From Polaribacter sp. SA4-12 (lineage in GTDB: Bacteria; Bacteroidota; Bacteroidia; Flavobacteriales; Flavobacteriaceae), in NCBI RefSeq assembly GCF_002163675.1, contig NZ_CP019334.1:2585501-2649500 (forward strand): 64,000 bases of DNA, given 5' to 3'. Positions within the stretch are counted from its first letter, which is position 1. Every line of letters begins with the position of its first letter. Below, piece after piece: positions 39,364-46,300 of the stretch. The notes beneath the pieces were generated by a model. The model did not search any database, was not told the origin of the DNA, and saw nothing but the letters and a program-made list of their open reading frames with translations. The translations under genes and the position numbers were made by a program.

Positions 39364-39957
39364 ATGGAACTTTTAATTTTTAACGCAATTTCTATTCCTG
39401 CTCAGTGGGATAGTGTTATTGCTATTTGTATTGGTATTGCTTTTGGATTTGTTTTAGAATCTTCTGGATTTTCTTCTTCAAGAAAAATGGCAGGTGTTTT
39501 CTATGGCTACGATTTTGCAGTATTAAAAGTATTTTTTACAGCAGCTGCAGTAGCAGTTATAGGAATTTACTATTTAGACTACTTAGGGTATTTAGATGTT
39601 AGTGAATTATATATACATCCAACATATGTTTGGGGTGCAATAATTGGAGGAGCTGTTATGGGTATTGGTTTTGTTGCTGGTGGTTTTTGTCCGGGAACTA
39701 GTTTATGTGGCGTTGCAATTGGAAAAATTGATGCTATTGTTTACTTATTAGGTTTAGCAATTGGAGTATTTATTTTTTCTGAAATGTATACTTTCTTCGA
39801 ACCAATTTATGCAGGATATTATTTAGGAAATGTTACTTTAATTGATTCCTTTGATTGGAATCCTTATTGGGTTATTTTTATATTTTCTGTCATAGCAATT
39901 GTAGCATTTGTGGTTGCAGATTTTGTAAGAAAAAAAGTAAAAAAAGTGTTCTATTAA
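39364..39957 (+). CDS. YeeE/YedE family transporter, second half (DUF6691-like)
   Basis: A 197-residue membrane protein with about five to six spans. It contains FGFVLESSGFSSSRKMAG, then GFVAGGFCPGTSLCGVA, with two cysteines in the conserved position. It pairs with the preceding gene to form one complete YeeE/YedE-like pore. Compared with short DUF6691 proteins it has an extended region of aromatic loop (EMYTFFEPIYAGYY) and a C-terminal basic tail. Probably an inner membrane thiosulfate or sulfane-sulfur channel. Confidence 0.85.
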   Translation: MELLIFNAISIPAQWDSVIAICIGIAFGFVLESSGFSSSRKMAGVFYGYDFAVLKVFFTAAAVAVIGIYYLDYLGYLDVSELYIHPTYVWGAIIGGAVMGIGFVAGGFCPGTSLCGVAIGKIDAIVYLLGLAIGVFIFSEMYTFFEPIYAGYYLGNVTLIDSFDWNPYWVIFIFSVIAIVAFVVADFVRKKVKKVFY

Positions 39958-39970
39958 TTAAAACAATTAG

Positions 39971-40627
39971 ATGATGATTAAAAAAAGAACTGCAAAAATT
40001 TTATCTTATAGATATGTAATGATGGCTACCGTTTTTATCATACTTGCTGGTGGTTTAGTGTTATTACCTAAATATGAAAAAAGCGAAGGAATTCCTGCTG
40101 ATAAATTATTGAGCAACATTGTTAGCCTCGAAAGATATGTTTCTACTGATCAAATTTCAGAAAAAAATATTAGTCAAGATCCTTCATTTATATTGATTGA
40201 TGTTCGTGATGAAAAAAGTTATAATAACTACACACTTCCGAACGCTATTCATATTCCTCTAAAGAATTTATTGGATACAAAATTTGAATCTTACCTAAAT
40301 CAAGATCAATTTGATGTCGTATTTTTTTCTAATGACAATTTTTACGCTGATCAAGCTTGGGTATTATGTAATAGACTAAAATACAACAACCTACACGTTT
40401 TAAAAGGTGGTGTAAATGAATGGTTTTCTACTGTTATAAACCCGAAAAAACCTAATGAAAATGGCACTGCAAAAGAATTTGAATTATATACAACAAGAAA
40501 AGCTGCAAGTATGTTTTATGGAGTTGTTTATGCTGATCAAATAAAAACAAACAACGTTGTTAAAAAAGCGCCAAGAAAAATTGTAACCGTAAAAAAGAAA
40601 AAGAAAGTTGCTGAAGGTGGTTGCTAA
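39971..40627 (+). CDS. Membrane-anchored rhodanese-fold protein without catalytic Cys, ending in EGGC
   Basis: The 218-residue protein has an N-terminal anchor (VMMATVFIILAGGLVLL, about residues 17-33), then a rhodanese fold recognisable from FILIDVRDEKSYNNYTLPNA and LHVLKGGVNEWF. The active-site loop reads FFSNDNFYADQ, so the catalytic cysteine is missing. A flexible basic tail follows (KKAPRKIVTVKKKKK) and the protein ends in Glu-Gly-Gly-Cys. The next gene encodes a paralog with the same tail. With an inside-facing basic N-terminus the domain and tail should face the periplasm. The terminal Cys could carry sulfur like the SoxY GGCGG arm; that is inference. Confidence 0.85.
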   Translation: MMIKKRTAKILSYRYVMMATVFIILAGGLVLLPKYEKSEGIPADKLLSNIVSLERYVSTDQISEKNISQDPSFILIDVRDEKSYNNYTLPNAIHIPLKNLLDTKFESYLNQDQFDVVFFSNDNFYADQAWVLCNRLKYNNLHVLKGGVNEWFSTVINPKKPNENGTAKEFELYTTRKAASMFYGVVYADQIKTNNVVKKAPRKIVTVKKKKKVAEGGC

Positions 40628-40680
40628 TTTTTAAATTGATTTATAGCCTAATAGTATTGCAAAAATAATAGATCTAACAG

Positions 40681-41316
40681 ATGAAAGAACTAGAAAAAAC
40701 AAAACGAATATCAATAGCTACAACGCTTTTTATATTAGCCGTTTTAATTGGACTTCTTACTTATAAAAGACCAATTAACACCTACGCTTTTAATACAAAA
40801 AGCACACTCGAAAATCTATCTAACACAAATTACTTAACAGATTTACAAGGTATTAATAATACTGATGTATTAATTGATATTAGAAGTGCATTCGAATTTG
40901 AAAAAGGTCATTTAGAAAATGCTATAAATATTCACACTCCAGATTTTTTAAATGAGGATAACATATCCATTTTTAAAGAACTAAAAGAAAACAATAAAAC
41001 AGCAATTCTATACGGTAAAAACCCTGAAGAAGTGAATCTTCCTTTTTTACTTTTGCATCAATTAGGTTATGATAACATGAAGCTCTTAACAGTTGAGTTA
41101 GACTATTATCAAAATAAATTAATTACTAAAAACTGTAGTGTTGAAACCTCTAAAGCAGATGTTGCTTCTTTCATTCAAGAATCGGTTAAAAAGCAGGCAG
41201 ATGCTATGAAAAAAGCAAATATCAAAATAACTGCAAAACCAAAAGTTGTGACTGCTCCTAAAAAAGTAATTACAATTAAAAAGAAAAAGAAAATGCCAAC
41301 AGAAGGTGGTTGTTAA
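40681..41316 (+). CDS. Second membrane-anchored rhodanese-fold protein without catalytic Cys, ending in EGGC
   Basis: The 211-residue paralog of the preceding gene has an anchor at about residues 11-26 (IATTLFILAVLIGLL) and a rhodanese fold with VLIDIRSAFEFEKGHLENA. The active-site loop is LYGKNPEEVN, with no cysteine. The tail APKKVITIKKKKKMPTEGGC closely matches that of the neighbour (VTVKKKKKVAEGGC). One internal Cys occurs in KNCSVETS. Conservation of the tail, despite low identity of the folded domains, points to selection on the terminal Gly-Gly-Cys. Probably periplasmic and working as a pair with its neighbour. Confidence 0.85.
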   Translation: MKELEKTKRISIATTLFILAVLIGLLTYKRPINTYAFNTKSTLENLSNTNYLTDLQGINNTDVLIDIRSAFEFEKGHLENAINIHTPDFLNEDNISIFKELKENNKTAILYGKNPEEVNLPFLLLHQLGYDNMKLLTVELDYYQNKLITKNCSVETSKADVASFIQESVKKQADAMKKANIKITAKPKVVTAPKKVITIKKKKKMPTEGGC

Positions 41317-41377
41317 TTTCTAATCTCTAACATTTTAATGATTTAAGTTATTTCAATTTTGCTTACTACAAATCAAA

Positions 41378-42034
41378 ATGAAAAAGAAAAAAATAGCTTT
41401 TTTAAAAGAACAATTACACTTGCATTTCGATGATGTTTTTGAAAAATCTCTAATTAATGAAATAGCAAAAAATGGAATCTATGCCACTTATGAGAATAAA
41501 GATATTCTAATAGATATTGGTACAGAAACAACTCATATTCCATTAATTATAAATGGCCTTGTTAAAATCTCAAGAGACGACAGTCATGAGCATGAAATAC
41601 TGCTTTACTACTTAGAAGAAGGTGATACTTGTGCTATTTCTTTTATAAATTGTATTCATAGAAGTAAAAGCATGTTTAGAGCTACAGCAGAAGAAAAAAT
41701 AGAGTGCATTATGTTACCTGTTAATATAATTGAAGAGTGGATGGTTAAATATAAAACTTGGCGTGTTTTTATTATTGATAGTTATCATAACAGACTTGAA
41801 GAAATGCTGAGTGTTATAAAAGAATTGGCCTTTTTTAAACTTGAAAGTCGTTTGTACAAATATCTTGCTAATCAAGTTAAGTTTAAACATAGTAATGATT
41901 TATTAATTACCCATCAAGAAATAGCGACAGATTTTAACACCTCTAGAGTTGTCATCTCTCGTATCTTAAAAACACTCCAAGAAGATGGAAAAATTAAACT
42001 TGATAGACGTAAAATACATGTCGAAATTTTGTAA
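41378..42034 (+). CDS. Crp/Fnr-family regulator of the sulfur locus, copy 1
   Basis: A 218-residue Crp/Fnr regulator with a cNMP-type barrel (IDIGTETTHIPLIINGLVKI, LYYLEEGDTCAISFINC) and a C-terminal HTH with ITHQEIATDFNTSRVVISRIL. There is no N-terminal CxxC cluster. The DTCAISFINCI segment with two cysteines is shared with the paralog at 45599. It is the last gene of the psr operon. The recognition helix ends in SR, as in Fnr, and differs from the nitrate-locus regulator. It is a candidate to bind the TGA-N6-TCA or TGTAACA-nn-TGTTACA sites at both sulfur promoters. Confidence 0.9.
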   Translation: MKKKKIAFLKEQLHLHFDDVFEKSLINEIAKNGIYATYENKDILIDIGTETTHIPLIINGLVKISRDDSHEHEILLYYLEEGDTCAISFINCIHRSKSMFRATAEEKIECIMLPVNIIEEWMVKYKTWRVFIIDSYHNRLEEMLSVIKELAFFKLESRLYKYLANQVKFKHSNDLLITHQEIATDFNTSRVVISRILKTLQEDGKIKLDRRKIHVEIL

Positions 42035-42233
42035 AATATAAAGGTGTAAATTCTAAAATACGCCGTTTTTAAAAACTTCTTTATAACCTAATTACAATAC
42101 AATTCTTATTGTTTTATTTTTATCAAAAAAACCTCTTAAAAAAGTTTATTTTTTGAATATTAAAAAAATACACAAACACCTACAACAACCTGATTAACAG
42201 TTTTTTAATCACACAAAAACACAAATTTACTTT

Positions 42234-42343
42234 TGTAACATTTGTTACATAACTATGTAACAAATGACACTGTATATACTAGTTATATATAAAACAATTA
42301 TGACAAAAATCATAAAAAACACACCTCTTAAATTATAATTTTA
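42234..42343 (+). promoter_or_regulatory. Control region of the rhodanese-porin operon
   Basis: The perfect palindrome TGTAACA-TT-TGTTACA (42234..42249) is followed by a degenerate second copy TGTAACA-AA-TGACACT (42256..42271), two helical turns away. Then comes ATGA-CAAAAA-TCAT (42300..42313) and TAATTTTA (42336..42343) as -7 box. The TGA-N6-TCA centre is again 29.5 bp before the -7 box. Nothing else is recognised in the 355-bp gap 42035..42389; no clear terminator for the upstream operon is visible. Confidence 0.7.
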
Positions 42344-42389
42344 GTAGTAATTAAACAAGTAATATTATTCGAATTTAAATTATAATATC

Positions 42390-43367
42390 ATGAAAAAATC
42401 TTCATTTTTTTTAATTACAATTTTTATTTCTGCGACTGTTCTATTAAGCAGTTTCACAAATTCAACAAACGATACTTTTAACCCTCCAAATGAATTTAAA
42501 ACACTATTAAATTATCTCGAAAACAATAATAATTATATTGAAAATGAATTGCCATTAATTATGGCAGATGAAGTAAAAAAGAATTATAAAAATTCTAAAT
42601 ATCATATTATAGATATTAGAACTGATAGTTGGTTTGATTATGGTCATATTAAAAATGCGGCCAATGTAAAAGCAGAAAATCTACTTACCTATTTCGAAAA
42701 CACTATTAAACCATCAGATTTTGATAAAATAGTGATGGTCTGTTACTCTGGTCAATCAGCATCCTATTATGCAAGTTTATTAAGATTAGCTGGTTATGAT
42801 AATGTTTATAGCATGAAATGGGGAATGAGTTCTTGGAGAGAAGATTTCGCAAACAATTCTTGGAAGAAAAACGTTAAAAATGATTTTGCTTCAAAAATAG
42901 AAACAATAGAAAAAACAAAACCAGCGTTAGGATCTCATCCTAATTTAAACACAGGAAAAACAGAAGCAAAAGACATTTTAAGAGTACGGTTAGAAAAATT
43001 ATTTGCAATTCCTTACAAAGAGTTCATCATTAAATCTTTAGATGTTTTCGAAAACCCAAACGACTATTATATAGTAAATTATTGGGATCAAGAAAAATGC
43101 GAAGGCCACATTCCAGGAGCCCTTCACTACACTCCTAATGCATCATTATCAAAAGATTTATTAACACTTCCTATAGATGAAAAAATAGTAATCTATGAAG
43201 CTACAGGCCAAAAAGCAGCATATATAGTAGCTTACTTAAATGTTTTAGGATACAACACCGGTAATTTAGCTTACGGAGAAAACAGCTTTATGAATAAAGT
43301 ACTAAAAGAAAAAGGAAGAGATGCTTTTACCAAAAAAGAAATTAACATGTTCCCCGTAATAGAATAA
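42390..43367 (+). CDS. Exported tandem rhodanese, one active and one cysteine-less domain
   Basis: The 325-residue protein has a signal peptide (FFLITIFISATVLLSSF) and two rhodanese domains. Domain 1 (HIIDIRTDSWFDYGHIKNA) has active-site Cys118 in MVCYSGQSASYYAS. Domain 2 (YYIVNYWDQEKCEGHIPGA) reads IYEATGQKAAYI, with Glu270 where cysteine is expected; a non-catalytic Cys lies in DQEKCEGHI. Typical of periplasmic thiosulfate or polysulfide sulfurtransferases with a regulatory or binding second half. It starts the second sulfur operon and is 32 bp from a related lipoprotein. Confidence 0.9.
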   Translation: MKKSSFFLITIFISATVLLSSFTNSTNDTFNPPNEFKTLLNYLENNNNYIENELPLIMADEVKKNYKNSKYHIIDIRTDSWFDYGHIKNAANVKAENLLTYFENTIKPSDFDKIVMVCYSGQSASYYASLLRLAGYDNVYSMKWGMSSWREDFANNSWKKNVKNDFASKIETIEKTKPALGSHPNLNTGKTEAKDILRVRLEKLFAIPYKEFIIKSLDVFENPNDYYIVNYWDQEKCEGHIPGALHYTPNASLSKDLLTLPIDEKIVIYEATGQKAAYIVAYLNVLGYNTGNLAYGENSFMNKVLKEKGRDAFTKKEINMFPVIE

Positions 43368-43399
43368 AACCAAATTATATAACATTAAATATACAAGTC

Positions 43400-44413
43400 A
43401 TGAAAAAATTATCTTTATTATTTCTAGGATTACTATTGGTACCTACATTATTATTTACTTCTTGCGATAGAGGTGATGAGTTAGTAGATAATATTGTTGG
43501 TGTTACAACTCCAAAATTTACTCTAATGAAAGAGTATATGGTTAATAACAATCTAGATGTCGACAAAATTCTTACAAACGTTGATGGACAAAAATTTGTA
43601 GTAGGAGCTCCAGCTTCTGCAACAGATGTTGATGCTTTTCTTAGTGGATATTACATTATGGATATTAGAAGTAGTGCCGACTTTTTAACAGCTCATGTAA
43701 AAGGAGCTATCAATGTTCCTTTTACTGATATTTTAACAGATGCCCCTAAAGCAGGAATAAAACCTATTCTTATAATATGCTATACTGGTCAAACTGCTTG
43801 TTATGGAACTGCTTTATTACGTATGTATGGATATCCTAAAACTCAAGCTTTAAAGTGGGGAATGTCTGGTTGGAACCCTGCAACTGCAGGTTCATGGAAC
43901 AATGCTATTAATGGAAACCCCGCAGCAACAAGTACTAATTGGAGTTACAACTCAGCTCCTTCAAATGTAACTTATAACGACCCAAAAATAACTACTTTAT
44001 TAACTGATGGTAATGCAATTCTTAAAGAAAGAGTTGAAGCTATTGTAGCTTTAGGTTTTCAAGGTGTAAATGGTACAGATGTATTGAGTAACCCTGGTAA
44101 TTATTTTATCAATAACTTTTTTAGTGAAGGAGATTATTCAGGGTTTGGCCATATCAATGGTGCTAATAGAATACTTCCCTTTAAACTTGCAGACGATACT
44201 TATTTAAGTCTTAACCCTGATGCTAGTTCTTTAGTTACTTATTGTTATACAGGGCAAACATCTGCTGTTTTAACTGCAACATTAAGAGTGTTAGGATACA
44301 ATGGAGCTAGTTTAAAATTTGGAATGAATGGTTTATACAACTCAAATCCTGTATGGGCATCTAACCAATGGAGTGCTTCTGTTTCTAAGAACTACCCTAC
44401 TTTCTCTAATTAA
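43400..44413 (+). CDS. Tandem rhodanese lipoprotein with two catalytic cysteines
   Basis: The 337-residue protein has a lipoprotein signal (VPTLLFTSCDRG). Domain 1 has YYIMDIRSSADFLTAHVKGA and Cys127 in IICYTGQTACYGTALL. Domain 2 has GFGHINGANRI and Cys282 in TYCYTGQTSAVLTATL. Both loops share CYTGQT, so both could carry persulfide. A linker rich in Asn, Ser and Pro separates the domains. It is a paralog of the preceding protein but membrane-anchored by lipid. It may pass sulfane sulfur in the periplasm. The porin gene follows 24 bp later. Confidence 0.9.
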   Translation: MKKLSLLFLGLLLVPTLLFTSCDRGDELVDNIVGVTTPKFTLMKEYMVNNNLDVDKILTNVDGQKFVVGAPASATDVDAFLSGYYIMDIRSSADFLTAHVKGAINVPFTDILTDAPKAGIKPILIICYTGQTACYGTALLRMYGYPKTQALKWGMSGWNPATAGSWNNAINGNPAATSTNWSYNSAPSNVTYNDPKITTLLTDGNAILKERVEAIVALGFQGVNGTDVLSNPGNYFINNFFSEGDYSGFGHINGANRILPFKLADDTYLSLNPDASSLVTYCYTGQTSAVLTATLRVLGYNGASLKFGMNGLYNSNPVWASNQWSASVSKNYPTFSN

Positions 44414-44437
44414 TTATTAACGTTAAATAAATTAATA

Positions 44438-45490
44438 ATGAAAAACTATATATATATATTATTTACCCTGGTAATGTTTCTCCAAGGAAATCAAGTTTTT
44501 GCACAAGGTTGTGAAGGTGATGATCCAGTTGGTAATGATTCCATAAATACTCCAAACGTTAAAATATTTGGATACATACAATCTCAATTTGATTATAATT
44601 TTACAGATGGAGATCAAGTAAACACTTTTAAATTTAAAAGAGCCAGAATTGGTGCTTTAGGTAAAATAAGTGATGACTTTTCTTACTATTTTATGTTAGA
44701 AACGAGTCCGTTTATTGGTAGTTCTGGAGATGCTTATCTTATGGATGCATTTATTACCTACTCTAAATACAATTGGGCTAAAATGTCTGTAGGTTCTTTT
44801 AAACAACCATTTAGTTTAGAAGTTGCAACTGCTTGTCATTCATTAACAACTATTGACAGAGCTATTGTGGCAGACCAATTGGTTGCTCCACAAAGAGACT
44901 TTGGGTTTATGGTTTTAGGTGGCAATAAATACACTAAATTTAATTATTGGATTGCTTTAATGAATGGAACAGGTTTAGGTCAAGCGGATGGTAATACTAA
45001 AAAAGATATTGTTGCCAGAGCTACTTATAAACTTACTAATTATTTAACAATTGGTAGTAGTTTTAGACACGGTTATCCAATACCAAATAACAATGATGAT
45101 AGCAGAACTACTTATGGTGGGGAATTTGTTGTGAAATTAGAGAAACTAAAAGTACAAGGTGAGTATATTTATGATGAAGGCGCTTACTTTTTAGGAACAA
45201 GTGGTGGTTGTGGGGCAACTCCTGTTGCACTTGGCGAAAATAGAGATGGGGCTTACATTATGGCAGCTTATAATATAGATGATAAATTACAACCCGTTCT
45301 TAAATACGAGTTTTTTGATCCAGATTTAGATAGTAAAGATGATGGTACTTATCAAGAAAGAATGACACTTGGTATTAACTATTTCTTTAACCAAAAAGTA
45401 AGACTTCAACTAAACTACCAAGCAAACATTCAGACTGTAGTTAATGTTAAAGACGATGCTTTATTAGCTCAAATACAAATAAGATTCTAA
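44438..45490 (+). CDS. OprP/phosphate-selective-type porin of the sulfur locus
   Basis: The 350-residue outer membrane protein has a signal peptide ending FAQG. FKFKRARIGALGKISDDFSYYF and SKYNWAKMSVGSFKQPFSLE are typical of the phosphate-selective porin O/P family. It ends in IQIRF with a terminal aromatic residue, as in outer membrane barrels. The family often transports anions. In this operon it could admit sulfur oxyanions such as thiosulfate or tetrathionate; that is inference from position. A terminator follows at 45530..45559. Confidence 0.88.
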   Translation: MKNYIYILFTLVMFLQGNQVFAQGCEGDDPVGNDSINTPNVKIFGYIQSQFDYNFTDGDQVNTFKFKRARIGALGKISDDFSYYFMLETSPFIGSSGDAYLMDAFITYSKYNWAKMSVGSFKQPFSLEVATACHSLTTIDRAIVADQLVAPQRDFGFMVLGGNKYTKFNYWIALMNGTGLGQADGNTKKDIVARATYKLTNYLTIGSSFRHGYPIPNNNDDSRTTYGGEFVVKLEKLKVQGEYIYDEGAYFLGTSGGCGATPVALGENRDGAYIMAAYNIDDKLQPVLKYEFFDPDLDSKDDGTYQERMTLGINYFFNQKVRLQLNYQANIQTVVNVKDDALLAQIQIRF

Positions 45491-45529
45491 TTGAATAATT
45501 GCACTAGAAATAAGTTATAATTAAACTTT

Positions 45530-45559
45530 AAACCCTCTGTAAAATATCAGAGGGTTTTC
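45530..45559 (+). terminator. Terminator after the porin gene
   Basis: Stem AAACCCTCTG / CAGAGGGTTT with an 8-base loop, followed by TCTTTT. It separates the rhodanese-porin operon from the Crp/Fnr gene that begins 40 bp later. Confidence 0.85.
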
Positions 45560-45598
45560 TTTTATATTTCATTATCTTTAGTTTTCAATTAAAACACC

Positions 45599-46258
45599 GT
45601 GAAAAACCAAGAAATCATATTAAGAGAGAAATTAAACGATTCTTATTCTAATATTTTTGAAAAAGAATTAATCGATGAAATAATTAATGTAGGCCATTTT
45701 GATAAAATTAAAAGTGGTGAACTTTTAATTGATATTGGAGGAGAGATGACGCATATTCCTTTAATTTTAAATGGTGCTGTAAAAATTGTTAGAAAAGAAA
45801 AAGAAGGTGAAGAATTTGTACTTTATTATTTAGAGCGTGGCAATACTTGTGCTATTTCGTTTGTGAATTGTATCAACAAGAAAAAAAGCATTTTTAAAGG
45901 TGTTGTAGAAAGAGATATGGAAGCAATATTTATTCCGGTAGATCATATAGATAAATGGTTAGTAGAACACAAGTCTTGGCGTCATTTTATCATAGATAGT
46001 TACCATTTTAGATTGATTGAAATGGTAGACTCAATTGATAGTTTAGCTTTCTTAAAAATGAACCAACGTGTACTTAAATACCTAACTGATAAAGTTAAAA
46101 TTAATAACAATATTGATATTGAAATTACACATCAAGAAATTGCTAATGACTTAAATTCTTCGAGAGTTGTTGTTACAAGACTTATAAAACAACTGCATGA
46201 TGAAGGTAAAATTTACTCCACCCGAAACTACATCAAAGTTTTGGAATTATATGAATAG
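45599..46258 (+). CDS. Crp/Fnr-family regulator of the sulfur locus, copy 2
   Basis: A 219-residue paralog of the regulator at 41378. Shared features are the N-terminal helix (EKELIDEIINVGHF against EKSLINEIAKNGIY), IDIGGEMTHIPLILNGAVKI, RGNTCAISFVNCINKKKS and HTH EITHQEIANDLNSSRVVVTRL. The start is GTG at 45599; no ATG is nearby, and alignment with the paralog supports it. Only 39 bp separate it from the terminator of the porin gene, so it relies on read-through or a compact promoter. The conserved cysteine pair in the TCAISF-NC segment might sense a redox or sulfur signal. Confidence 0.9.
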   Translation: MKNQEIILREKLNDSYSNIFEKELIDEIINVGHFDKIKSGELLIDIGGEMTHIPLILNGAVKIVRKEKEGEEFVLYYLERGNTCAISFVNCINKKKSIFKGVVERDMEAIFIPVDHIDKWLVEHKSWRHFIIDSYHFRLIEMVDSIDSLAFLKMNQRVLKYLTDKVKINNNIDIEITHQEIANDLNSSRVVVTRLIKQLHDEGKIYSTRNYIKVLELYE

Positions 46259-46300
46259 ATTTTATTAGGAGAATATTCAAACAACAAGCAACTTTTAATA

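Noticed and set aside
39971..41316. EGGC ends as ubiquitin-like or ThiS/MoaD carriers
   Set aside because: Those proteins end in Gly-Gly without a following Cys, have a beta-grasp fold and are cytoplasmic; here the fold is rhodanese-like with a membrane anchor.
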